Shown: positions 48,685 to 57,515 of the stretch, piece by piece
Numbering within the stretch: position 1 is the stretch's first letter
How the letters are laid out: each line of letters begins with the position of its first letter
Assembly: GCA_023458535.1 (NCBI GenBank)
Contig: JAEWYW010000048.1
Span: 1-64,000, forward strand
Reading direction: 5' to 3'
DNA from: Bacteroidota bacterium
Lineage (GTDB): Bacteria > Bacteroidota > Bacteroidia > Flavobacteriales > Weeksellaceae
DNA: 64,000 nucleotides
Translations under genes and position numbers: made by a program
The notes under the pieces: generated by a model
The model's database searches: none
What the model saw: only the letters and a program-made list of their open reading frames with translations
What the model was told of the DNA's origin: nothing

Positions 48685-48730
48685 AGAATATGCATTTTAA
48701 GCTCACTATCTTTTAATTAATCTTAAAACT

Positions 48731-50665
48731 TTGGTCAAAAGATACTCCTTATTTACAGATAAAGATATCATCCTTTTTCGGGAAGGAAGGCATTATCATT
48801 TGTATGAAAAGTTCGGTGCTCATTCTATAAAAAAGGAAAAATCAGTATATTTTGCAGTTTGGGTTCCTCATGTAAAAAAGGTTTCTTTAATAGGAGATTT
48901 TAATCATTGGAATGCTACAGGTTATGAGCTTTTTCCTAGAAAAGATGCTTCGGGAATTTGGGAAGGCATGATTGATGAAATTCCTTGGGGAACACGCTAC
49001 AAATATGAGATTGAAACTTATGATGGAAAAATTCTCAGAAAAAGCGATCCTTTTGCTTTAAGTTGGGAGCAAAATAACATTGCCGCATCCCTCTTATCTA
49101 CTACGTGGTATGAATGGAGTGATAAAGATTGGATGAATTCCAGAAGTTCAAAAAACAGTTTGCAGGCGCCTATATCTGTCTATGAAGTTCATATAGGATC
49201 ATGGATGCGCAATGAGAAAGACGCTGAGAAGTTTTTGAACTATCGTGAAATCGCTAAAAAATTGGTTCCTTATGTTGTGGAAATGGGTTTTACTCATGTG
49301 GAACTAATGCCCATTATGGAATATCCTTATGATCCGAGTTGGGGGTATCAGATTACGGGTTTCTATGCGGCAACTTCGCGTTTTGGTTCGCCTCAAGATT
49401 GCATGTTTCTCATTAATGAATTTCATAGAAATGGAATAGGGGTAATTCTTGATTGGGTGCCTTCACATTTTCCAGGAGACGAAAATGGCTTGCACTTTTT
49501 TAATAGTGAGCCTCTTTATGAGTACGCCGACCCTCAGAAAGGTTTCCATCCTGAGTGGAAATCCTATATTTTTGATTATGGAAAGCCGGAGGTAAAATCT
49601 TTTTTAATTTCAAATGCTATCTTTTGGCTTGATCGTTATCATGCTGATGGTTTAAGGGTGGATGCTGTCACTTCTATGCTGTATCTGGATTATGCACGTG
49701 GTGACGGAGAGTGGAAACCCAATATTTTAGGTGGTAACGAGAACCTGGAAGCCAAAGCTTTCTTGAGGGATTTCAATACTGCGGTTCACCGAAATTATCC
49801 TGATGTTTTAACCATTGCTGAAGAAAGTTCAGACTACCCATTGCTTACAAAGCCAGTAGCAGAAGGCGGAATTGGTTTTAATATGAAATGGATGATGGGT
49901 TGGATGCACGATTCGTTGAAATATTTTAAGGAAGATTTCGAACATAGAAAATATGCGCACCACAAGCTTACCTTTGCCATTTGGTATGCTTTTAAAGAAA
50001 AATATATGATGCCCTTGTCGCATGATGAAGTGGTACACGGAAAATCGAGTTTGATCTATAAAATGAAAGGCAATGAGTGGCAGAAATTTGCTAACTTAAG
50101 ACTCTTATTGACAATGATGTACACGTATCCTGGAGCGAAACTACTTTTTATGGGAAATGAGTTCGGACAGACAAGTGAATGGAATTTTATGAAAAATTTA
50201 GACTGGCACCTGTTGCAGTATCCCATTCATGTCGGACTTCAGAACTGGGTGAAAAAACTCAATTTTTTATACAAAAATGAACCCGCCCTATACCAAAACC
50301 AATTCGACAACAAAGGTTTTGAATGGTTGGAAGCTGATGACGACGAAAATTCCGTTTATGTGTATACAAGGAAAGGTGTCGAAAAAGATGATGTTGTATT
50401 GGTTGTCTTGAATATGCAGCCCAATACGATAGACTATAGGATTGGATTGGAATCTGGACTTTTCTGGAGTGTTATTGCCAATTCCGATGATGAAATATAC
50501 GGCGGCAGTGGGGTAGCAGCAGAAGTATCAGGAATGGATAGCATCAAATGGAAATCTTTCAAAAAAAGTTTTGTACTTAAAGTACCTCCGTTAGCAGCCG
50601 TAATTCTCCGACAGCAGAAAAATAAAACAAAAAACTTGAAAACAGTTCAATCAGCAAACATATAA
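48731..50665 (+). CDS. glgB: GlgB, 1,4-alpha-glucan branching enzyme (TTG start)
   Basis: GlgB makes the alpha-1,6 branches of glycogen. The 644-residue protein has an N-terminal CBM48 domain ('SVYFAVWVPHVKKVSLIGDFNHWNATGYELFPRKDASGIWEG') and a GH13 barrel with Asp311 (nucleophile, 'GLRVDAVTS'), Glu364 ('IAEESSD') and Asp432 ('LSHDEVVHG'). The reading frame has no upstream ATG after the stop at 48698. The first plausible start is TTG at 48731, giving MVKRYSLFTDKD, which matches the usual N-terminus. A start change may lower translation. It is followed by glgA after 4 bases. Confidence 0.95.
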   Translation: MVKRYSLFTDKDIILFREGRHYHLYEKFGAHSIKKEKSVYFAVWVPHVKKVSLIGDFNHWNATGYELFPRKDASGIWEGMIDEIPWGTRYKYEIETYDGKILRKSDPFALSWEQNNIAASLLSTTWYEWSDKDWMNSRSSKNSLQAPISVYEVHIGSWMRNEKDAEKFLNYREIAKKLVPYVVEMGFTHVELMPIMEYPYDPSWGYQITGFYAATSRFGSPQDCMFLINEFHRNGIGVILDWVPSHFPGDENGLHFFNSEPLYEYADPQKGFHPEWKSYIFDYGKPEVKSFLISNAIFWLDRYHADGLRVDAVTSMLYLDYARGDGEWKPNILGGNENLEAKAFLRDFNTAVHRNYPDVLTIAEESSDYPLLTKPVAEGGIGFNMKWMMGWMHDSLKYFKEDFEHRKYAHHKLTFAIWYAFKEKYMMPLSHDEVVHGKSSLIYKMKGNEWQKFANLRLLLTMMYTYPGAKLLFMGNEFGQTSEWNFMKNLDWHLLQYPIHVGLQNWVKKLNFLYKNEPALYQNQFDNKGFEWLEADDDENSVYVYTRKGVEKDDVVLVVLNMQPNTIDYRIGLESGLFWSVIANSDDEIYGGSGVAAEVSGMDSIKWKSFKKSFVLKVPPLAAVILRQQKNKTKNLKTVQSANI

Positions 50666-50669
50666 ATTC

Positions 50670-52076
50670 ATGAAAATATTTCACCTCAGTATGGAGTGTT
50701 ATCCCATCGCGAAAGTTGGAGGTTTGGCCGATGTGGTGGGTGCGCTTCCGAAATATCAAAATAAAATTGAAGACATTGACGCCAGCGTTGTGATGCCGTG
50801 GTACAATAAAGATTTTGTACATCAACATAGTTTTGATACCATTTTTGAAGGTTCAATTCATTTGGCAGGAAATCAGTATCAGATTGTTGTGATGAAAGAA
50901 ACCACGAGGGAGCTGGGTTTTGATCTTTATTTGGTGAAAGTTCCAGGTCTTTTGGATCGCGATAATCCTTACGGTTATCAGGATGAAAATTTTCAGTTTT
51001 TAGCCTTTCAGATGAGTGTTTTATCATGGTTAACAAAAGAAAAAATTCGTCCAGATGTGTTGCATTGTCACGATTATCATACAGGTTTAGTACCATTTAT
51101 GATTGAAAATTGTCCCGAATATCAGTTCTTAAAAGGTGTGAAAACCATAGGAACTATTCACAATGGAGAATATCAAGGCATTATGGATTGGAAGATGGCT
51201 CAATATTTCCCTGATTATGATAAAAATAAATGGGGTTTGTTGGATTGGAATGGATACATCAATCCTTTAGCATGTCTCATTAAATGCGCCCACGCCTTTA
51301 CAACGGTTTCGCAAGGATATTTAGATGAACTTTTTCACTCTTTCAGAGGATTGGAAAGTTTGGTTCGGACAGAATTCGCAAAAGCTTATGGAATCATCAA
51401 TGGTATCGATACCGAAGTTTGGAACCCCAAAACAGATCCCATGTTAGATGCCAATTATGACATTGAAACAGCCTTAAAAGGTAAAAAACAGGGGAAGGAG
51501 CTTGTCTGTTCTCAATACCAGCTGAAACCTAATTTGCCACTATTCATATTTATAGGTCGATTCGCTACCGAAAAAGGAGCAGATCTGTTGCCTGATGTGA
51601 TCTGGAAAGCCATTAAAGAGAACTCAGGTAGACTCAATATTATGGTTCTCGGGTCGGGCAATGATTATATAGAAAGCAAACTTCAGGAGCTGAACTATAT
51701 ATATGAAAACTTTGCTTTGGATGTAGGCTACAAAGAGCATTTATCGCATAAAATGTATGCTTCGGCAGATTTTCTTTTGATGCCTTCTCGTGTAGAACCC
51801 TGCGGACTTAATCAAATGTATGCAATGCGCTACGGAACAGTACCCGTGGTGAGTTATACAGGTGGTTTGAAAGATACCGTAAAAGATATTTCATCGGGCG
51901 GTGCCGGTATTAATTTTACCAATGTTGGAGTTGATGATATCGTTCACGCCATCGACAGAGCCATGGATATTTACGAACAAAAAGAAGTCATGGAAAAATT
52001 GGTAATGGAAAATATGAAGTTTGATTTTGCATGGGAAAATTCTGCAGTAAAATATATTGATCTTTATAAGCAATAA
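50670..52076 (+). CDS. glgA: GlgA, glycogen synthase
   Basis: GlgA transfers glucose from ADP-glucose to the growing glucan chain. The 468-residue GT5 enzyme has the N-terminal 'KVGGLADVVGALPK' ADP-binding loop, 'LHCHDYHTGLVPFM', 'FIGRFATEKGADLL' and the C-terminal 'MPSRVEPCGLNQMYAMRYGTVPVV' with the catalytic Glu. It lies between glgB and glgC in one operon. Confidence 0.96.
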   Translation: MKIFHLSMECYPIAKVGGLADVVGALPKYQNKIEDIDASVVMPWYNKDFVHQHSFDTIFEGSIHLAGNQYQIVVMKETTRELGFDLYLVKVPGLLDRDNPYGYQDENFQFLAFQMSVLSWLTKEKIRPDVLHCHDYHTGLVPFMIENCPEYQFLKGVKTIGTIHNGEYQGIMDWKMAQYFPDYDKNKWGLLDWNGYINPLACLIKCAHAFTTVSQGYLDELFHSFRGLESLVRTEFAKAYGIINGIDTEVWNPKTDPMLDANYDIETALKGKKQGKELVCSQYQLKPNLPLFIFIGRFATEKGADLLPDVIWKAIKENSGRLNIMVLGSGNDYIESKLQELNYIYENFALDVGYKEHLSHKMYASADFLLMPSRVEPCGLNQMYAMRYGTVPVVSYTGGLKDTVKDISSGGAGINFTNVGVDDIVHAIDRAMDIYEQKEVMEKLVMENMKFDFAWENSAVKYIDLYKQ

Positions 52077-52120
52077 ATCAGAAATAAATACTAAATTAGA
52101 AACACCAAACACAAATATTT

Positions 52121-53392
52121 ATGAGGCGTAATGTTATCTCCATAGTTTTAGGAGGTGGTAGAGGGACAAGACTATTTCCATTAACACAATCCAGATCTAA
52201 ACCTGCGGTACCTATTGCCGGAAAATACAGATTGGTGGATATTCCTATTTCCAATTGTTTGAACTCGGGTTTTAATAAAATTCTGGTGCTCACTCAGTTT
52301 AATTCCGCTTCATTAAATGCACACATCAAAAATTCTTATCATTTCGATATTTTCAGCAAAGGTTTTGTAGATATACTTGCTGCGGAACAAAATATTGGTG
52401 ACGATTCTTGGTATCAGGGTACAGCAGACGCAGTGCGCCAATCCATGAAACATCTTGAAAAATACGAATATGATTATATCTTAATCCTCTCTGGCGACCA
52501 GCTTTATCAAATGGATTTTAATGAAATGCTTGATTACCACATCGATAATGATGGTGATATCACCGTTGCCACAATCCCTGTAAAAGCCAAAGACGCAACA
52601 GGTTTTGGAATTTTAAAAGCAGATGACGAGGGTAACATCACTTCTTTTGTGGAAAAACCAGGCATGGATGTTTTAAGTGGTCTTCAATCTGAAGTTTCAG
52701 ATCTCAATAAATTAAAGGGTAAGGAATATCTAGCTTCTATGGGTATTTATATTTTTTCAAGAAATATCCTGAAGAAAATGTTTGACGAAGGTGCAGGAGA
52801 CGATTTTGGAAAAGACATCATTCCAAATGCCATTACCAATTATAAAATATTAAGTTTTCAATACGACGGTTACTGGACGGATATTGGTACCATCGAATCG
52901 TTCTACGAAGCCAATCTCGATTTGTGTCAGGATTTGCCTCAGTTCAATCTCTTTTCGGAAAATCCTATTTATACTAGAGCGAGAATGCTGCCTCCATCCA
53001 AGGTCAATGGTTCTTATGTGAGCAAAGCTTTATTCGGTGACGGATGTATCATCATGGCTGATAAGATTGAAAATTCCATCATCGGCAACAGAACGCGTAT
53101 TGATAAAGGCAGTACCATCGTTAATTCCTATATCATGGGTGCAGATTTTTATCAGGATACTGCAGAAATTATGCAGAATGACAAGAAGGGACACCCCAAT
53201 ATGGGAGTAGGTAAATTTTGTTATATAGACCACGCTATTCTCGATAAAAACTGTAAAATAGGTGATAATGTGAGGATTATTGGAGGTAAACATCTCAGTG
53301 ATGGAGATTTTCCCACCTATTCCGTACAAGATGGAATTATTGTAGTGAAAAAAGGTGCAGTAATTCCTCCAGGAACACTCGTCGGTTATTAA
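52121..53392 (+). CDS. glgC: GlgC, glucose-1-phosphate adenylyltransferase
   Basis: GlgC makes ADP-glucose and controls flux into glycogen. The 423-residue protein has the nucleotidyltransferase start 'LGGGRGTRLFPLTQSRSKPAVPIAGKYRLVDIPISNC', 'GTADAVRQ' and the substrate-binding 'FVEKPG'. The C-terminal left-handed beta-helix ends 'GAVIPPGTLVGY'. As in most bacteria it is a homotetrameric, allosteric type. It is the last gene of glgB-glgA-glgC; glgP and glgX are not in the window. Confidence 0.96.
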   Translation: MRRNVISIVLGGGRGTRLFPLTQSRSKPAVPIAGKYRLVDIPISNCLNSGFNKILVLTQFNSASLNAHIKNSYHFDIFSKGFVDILAAEQNIGDDSWYQGTADAVRQSMKHLEKYEYDYILILSGDQLYQMDFNEMLDYHIDNDGDITVATIPVKAKDATGFGILKADDEGNITSFVEKPGMDVLSGLQSEVSDLNKLKGKEYLASMGIYIFSRNILKKMFDEGAGDDFGKDIIPNAITNYKILSFQYDGYWTDIGTIESFYEANLDLCQDLPQFNLFSENPIYTRARMLPPSKVNGSYVSKALFGDGCIIMADKIENSIIGNRTRIDKGSTIVNSYIMGADFYQDTAEIMQNDKKGHPNMGVGKFCYIDHAILDKNCKIGDNVRIIGGKHLSDGDFPTYSVQDGIIVVKKGAVIPPGTLVGY

Positions 53393-53474
53393 TAAACTCT
53401 CTTTCACGTCTGAAACTTTGAAATAAAATAATATTTTATCTCTAATAGGGCAGCATTCATTTACCTAGACAGTG

Positions 53475-53505
53475 TTGTTAGTTTTTTTTATTTATAGTAC
53501 TTTTG
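53475..53505 (+). promoter_or_regulatory. Full promoter with start at or beside the next ATG
   Basis: TTG (53475-53477), a 20-base spacer and TACTTTTG (53498-53505) are a complete Bacteroidota promoter. The box ends 4 bases before the ATG at 53510, so a leaderless mRNA is predicted. Confidence 0.65.
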
Positions 53506-53509
53506 CGAT

Positions 53510-54550
53510 ATGCGTTTCGTGAAATTTTTCGTCATTATTGCAGCTGTTTTGGTAGGAGCTTACGCCGCTTCTATGTATTATTTCGTAGATGAAAGCAAAG
53601 ATTTTAAAGTCGAAAAAGAAATAGATTATCCCCTTAATGAGGTTTTTTCGCAGTTCAATAATTTGCAGAATTTCAGCCGCTGGAACAATTACTTTTCGAG
53701 TTCTAAAACAATGCATATAGATTTTTATCAGCCGTATGAAGGTCAGGGCAGTAGCATGAGTTACAACGACAAGGTAACCGATAAAAATGGTGAACTTTTC
53801 ATCCGCTACGAAAATCCTCTAAAAAGTTTGCGGTATCAACTTTTCGAATCTGAGAACGAAAATCCATCTCTAATTGATATTAAATTTGTACCTGCAGGAG
53901 AACAGAAAACCAAAATTACATGGATGATTCACACTCCGAAACTCAATGTTTGGAAGCGGGCAGAAAATCTTTGGACAGAAGATCGCTTTGTGGAAAATAT
54001 TGATAAAAGCATGGTGAATCTTAAAAATGTGATGAGCAATAAAGTAGCCAAAGCCAACCTTGCTTCCAGCATCAAATATGATACTCTAATGATAGAAAAA
54101 GAGGAAGGTCAACTTTTGCTGGGTATTAATGTAAGCACATCCAACAAAAAAGATGCTTTGGTAAGAAATGTGGTCATGAACTACAATAAAGTTTTCAACT
54201 TTGTACACATGGATCTGGGAAAATCTGATGATGAGTTTGGCTACCCAATTCTTATTACCGATGCTGATAATTATAAAGATAAAGAGGTTTCTTATTTCAT
54301 GGGAGTTCCTATCTCTAAGAGGGTAGGAGTTTCAGATAACAATTTTAGTTTCAGAACCGTAAATGGTGCGGAAATGTACGTGATGTACTATAAAGGACAG
54401 TATGCGAACCGCGTAAAAGCTATACAGCAACTTCTTCAAAAAGCTAAAAAAGACGAGATGCGAAATGGTGATCTTCAGCAAACCTTTTTAGAGTCACCTT
54501 CAGAAGATGGTGAGGTGGTTATGAAGCTATCTTTACCAGTTTTTAAGTAG
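53510..54550 (+). CDS. Membrane-anchored SRPBCC plus GyrI-like effector-binding protein
   Basis: A 346-residue protein with an N-terminal membrane helix (about residues 6-24). An SRPBCC/START-like domain (30-175) opens 'FKVEKEIDYPLNEVFSQFNNLQNFSRWNNYFSSS'. A GyrI/AraC effector-binding-like domain (about 190-345) contains 'GQLLLGINVSTSNKK' and 'YVMYYKGQYANRVKAIQQLLQKAKK'. SRPBCC-GyrI fusions recur in Bacteroidota, but the ligand is unknown. It is alone, with a full promoter of its own directly at the start codon. Confidence 0.8.
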   Translation: MRFVKFFVIIAAVLVGAYAASMYYFVDESKDFKVEKEIDYPLNEVFSQFNNLQNFSRWNNYFSSSKTMHIDFYQPYEGQGSSMSYNDKVTDKNGELFIRYENPLKSLRYQLFESENENPSLIDIKFVPAGEQKTKITWMIHTPKLNVWKRAENLWTEDRFVENIDKSMVNLKNVMSNKVAKANLASSIKYDTLMIEKEEGQLLLGINVSTSNKKDALVRNVVMNYNKVFNFVHMDLGKSDDEFGYPILITDADNYKDKEVSYFMGVPISKRVGVSDNNFSFRTVNGAEMYVMYYKGQYANRVKAIQQLLQKAKKDEMRNGDLQQTFLESPSEDGEVVMKLSLPVFK

Positions 54551-54616
54551 AGACAAGGCAATTACTTTGATAGTTATTTTTAATCAATTCGTCCCTTTTG
54601 AATCGGTTTTTTTTAT

Positions 54617-54624
54617 TACATTTG
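54617..54624 (+). promoter_or_regulatory. sucA -7 box
   Basis: TACATTTG is a perfect match 46 bases before the sucA ATG. The nearest upstream TTG gives a 16-base spacer, shorter than usual. Confidence 0.4.
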
Positions 54625-54670
54625 AAGATTAAATTTACTAACATATATTATTAATAGATAAACTGTAATA

Positions 54671-57472
54671 ATGGACAGATTTTCATTCCTAAACGCAGCT
54701 CATTCTCAGTTAATTGAGGACTTGTATCAACAGTATTTAAAGTATCCCGATTCCCTAGAACCTTCATGGAAAGCCTTCTTTCAAGGTTTTGATTTTGCGT
54801 TGGAAAACTATGCAGATGAAGATGTTGTGTATACAGCAAATACTTCTGCACCCGTACAACAAATGACCCAGGCGGCTTCTAACGGTGCTGTTCCAGACCA
54901 TATCAAAAAAGAATTTATGGTGGTAAACCTTATTGAGGCGTACCGTACAAGAGGGCATTTGTTTACCAAAACAAATCCAGTTCGCGAAAGAAGAAACTAT
55001 AAACCTACTTTGGATATAGAAAACTTCGGACTTTCTTCCGCAGATCTTAATACAAAATTCGATTCCGCTATACAAATTGGCATGAGCGGGCCTGCTACTT
55101 TACAGGATATCGTTACCAAACTTAAAACAGTTTATTGCGAGTCTGTAGGTGTAGAATACATGCACATTAACAATGTTGAAGAAAAAGAATTCATCATCAA
55201 GTGGTTGCAGCAAAATAACAACCATGCTAACCTTTCAGAAACAGAGAAAACAGAGATTTTACTTAAATTAAATCAGGCTGTAGCTTTTGAAAACTATCTT
55301 CACACGAAGTTTGTTGGTCAAAAGAGATTCTCTTTGGAAGGAGGCGAATCTTTAATTCCTGCTTTGGATCAACTCATCACAAGATCTTCTCAGTTGGGAG
55401 TAGATGAAGTAGTTTTGGGAATGGCGCACAGAGGACGATTAAACGTTCTTACCAATATTTTCGGGAAGTCTTACAAGCAGATTTTCTCCGAATTTGAAGG
55501 GAAAGAGTTTGAAGAAAACATTTCTTCTGGAGACGTAAAATATCACTTGGGTGCTTCAAAAGTAATTCATACAGCTTCTGGTGAAGAAGTTCACATCAAT
55601 TTGGTTCCCAACCCATCTCACTTAGAAACTGTTGCTGCTTTAGTAGAAGGTATTTGCCGTGCGAAAGTAGATGATAAATATAAAGATTTCAAAAAAGTTC
55701 TACCAATCATTATCCACGGTGATGGTGCCGTTGCTGGACAAGGAATCGTGTATGAAGTGGCTCAGATGATGACTTTAGAAGGTTATAGAACTGGTGGAAC
55801 GGTACATATTGTTGTCAATAATCAGGTTTCATTTACCACCAATTATTTAGACGCAAGATCTTCAACTTATTGTACAGATATTGCAAAAGTAACAGAATCT
55901 CCTGTAATGCATGTAAATGCAGACGATGTGGAAGCTGTGGTGAATGCCATTCATTTTGCAGCAGATTTCAGAGCACAGTTTGGTAAAGATGTATATATCG
56001 ATTTATTAGGTTATAGAAAATACGGTCATAACGAAGGTGATGAGCCAAGATTTACACAACCTAATCTTTATAAAGCCATCTCTAAACATCCTAATCCGAG
56101 AGAAATTTATAAAGAGAAATTAATTAAGGAAGGTATTGTTTCTGATGAGGTTCTTAAGAAAATGGAAACCGATTTCAAAACACTTCTAGATAAAGACTTT
56201 GACGAGTCTAAGGGCATTGAAAGAAACGCAATGGATCTTTTCATGGAAGACGATTGGAAAGATTTCCCGAACGCAAACACGGGTGATATTTTATTACCAG
56301 TAGATACAAAATTCGATTTAACGCAGCTGAAAGAATTGGCCATAAAAATGTCCACCCTTCCAGCAGATAAAAAATTCTTAAATAAAATTACCCGCCTTTT
56401 CGAAAACCGTGTTAAAATGGTTGATGCCAATTCATTAGATTGGGCAATGGCAGAGTGGTTGGCGTATGCAACGCTACTTGTAGAAGGTAAAAATGTAAGA
56501 ATTTCGGGTGAAGATGTAGAAAGAGGAACTTTCTCTCACCGTCATGCGGTTGTAAAAACTGAAGATACTGAAGAAGAATACATTCCTTTGAGACATGTTT
56601 CCGAATCAAGATTTGATATTTATAATTCACACCTTTCAGAATACGGAGTTTTAGGTTTCGATTATGGTTACGCTATGGCCTCACCTAATACTTTAACCAT
56701 TTGGGAAGCACAGTTTGGTGACTTTATGAATGGTGCACAAATCATCATCGATCAGTATTTGGTGGCTGCCGAAGAAAAATGGAAAATTCAGGACGGTTTG
56801 GTGATGATGTTACCTCACGGCTCCGAAGGACAAGGTGCAGAACACTCTTCAGCAAGATTAGAGAGATTCTTAACGCTTTGTGCAAACGATAACATGGTGG
56901 TGGCTAATATTACTTCTCCTGCCAACTATTTCCATTTGTTAAGAAGACAAATGAAATGGAATTTCAGAAAGCCGTTGGTGATCATGACCCCAAAATCTTT
57001 ATTGAGACATCCAAAAGTAGTGTCTCCACTTGAGGATTTTGCCAACGGAAGTTTCCAACCTGTTTTAGACGATCCTACTGCTGATCCTAAGAAAATAGAG
57101 AAATTGGTGCTTTGTTCAGGTAAATTATACTATGAATTATTGGCTAAGAAAGAGGAGCTAAACTGCGAAAATATTGCATTGGTAAGATTGGAGCAATTGT
57201 ATCCTTTAAGCATGGATAAAATCAATGAAATTTTCGAAAAGTACAGCAACAGAACTTCATTAGTATGGGCTCAGGAAGAACCAGAAAATATGGGTGCGTG
57301 GAGCTATATTCTTAGAAACTTCAGAGATACTGGCATTCAGGTAATTTCTCCAGTACCAAGTGGAGCACCAGCCCCGGGAAGTCATAAAATGTTCGAAAAG
57401 AAACAAAATGCAGTTATCAACCATGTTTTCGATAGAGATGATGCTCCTGCGGAAAGACCAGTAACTGCTTAA
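54671..57472 (+). CDS. sucA: SucA, 2-oxoglutarate dehydrogenase E1
   Basis: The thiamine-diphosphate E1 subunit decarboxylates 2-oxoglutarate in the TCA cycle. The 933-residue protein is full length, with the N-terminal 'FLNAAHSQLIEDLYQQYLKYPDSLEPSWKAFFQGF' typical of OGDH E1. 'MAHRGRLNVLTNIFGKSYKQIFSEFEG' and 'HGDGAVAGQGIVYEVAQM' (ThDP site) follow, as does the C-terminal 'SEGQGAEHSSARLERFL'. It lies 43 bases before the E2 gene. The shared E3 (Lpd) is not in the window. Confidence 0.97.
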   Translation: MDRFSFLNAAHSQLIEDLYQQYLKYPDSLEPSWKAFFQGFDFALENYADEDVVYTANTSAPVQQMTQAASNGAVPDHIKKEFMVVNLIEAYRTRGHLFTKTNPVRERRNYKPTLDIENFGLSSADLNTKFDSAIQIGMSGPATLQDIVTKLKTVYCESVGVEYMHINNVEEKEFIIKWLQQNNNHANLSETEKTEILLKLNQAVAFENYLHTKFVGQKRFSLEGGESLIPALDQLITRSSQLGVDEVVLGMAHRGRLNVLTNIFGKSYKQIFSEFEGKEFEENISSGDVKYHLGASKVIHTASGEEVHINLVPNPSHLETVAALVEGICRAKVDDKYKDFKKVLPIIIHGDGAVAGQGIVYEVAQMMTLEGYRTGGTVHIVVNNQVSFTTNYLDARSSTYCTDIAKVTESPVMHVNADDVEAVVNAIHFAADFRAQFGKDVYIDLLGYRKYGHNEGDEPRFTQPNLYKAISKHPNPREIYKEKLIKEGIVSDEVLKKMETDFKTLLDKDFDESKGIERNAMDLFMEDDWKDFPNANTGDILLPVDTKFDLTQLKELAIKMSTLPADKKFLNKITRLFENRVKMVDANSLDWAMAEWLAYATLLVEGKNVRISGEDVERGTFSHRHAVVKTEDTEEEYIPLRHVSESRFDIYNSHLSEYGVLGFDYGYAMASPNTLTIWEAQFGDFMNGAQIIIDQYLVAAEEKWKIQDGLVMMLPHGSEGQGAEHSSARLERFLTLCANDNMVVANITSPANYFHLLRRQMKWNFRKPLVIMTPKSLLRHPKVVSPLEDFANGSFQPVLDDPTADPKKIEKLVLCSGKLYYELLAKKEELNCENIALVRLEQLYPLSMDKINEIFEKYSNRTSLVWAQEEPENMGAWSYILRNFRDTGIQVISPVPSGAPAPGSHKMFEKKQNAVINHVFDRDDAPAERPVTA

Positions 57473-57515
57473 ACACAAATAATCAACAATTTAAAAATAA
57501 AAAATACTCAATAAT

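Noticed and set aside
48701..48730. glgB as a frame-disrupted gene because it lacks ATG
   Set aside because: All domains and catalytic residues are in one open frame and the N-terminus is normal from TTG; no frameshift is needed.
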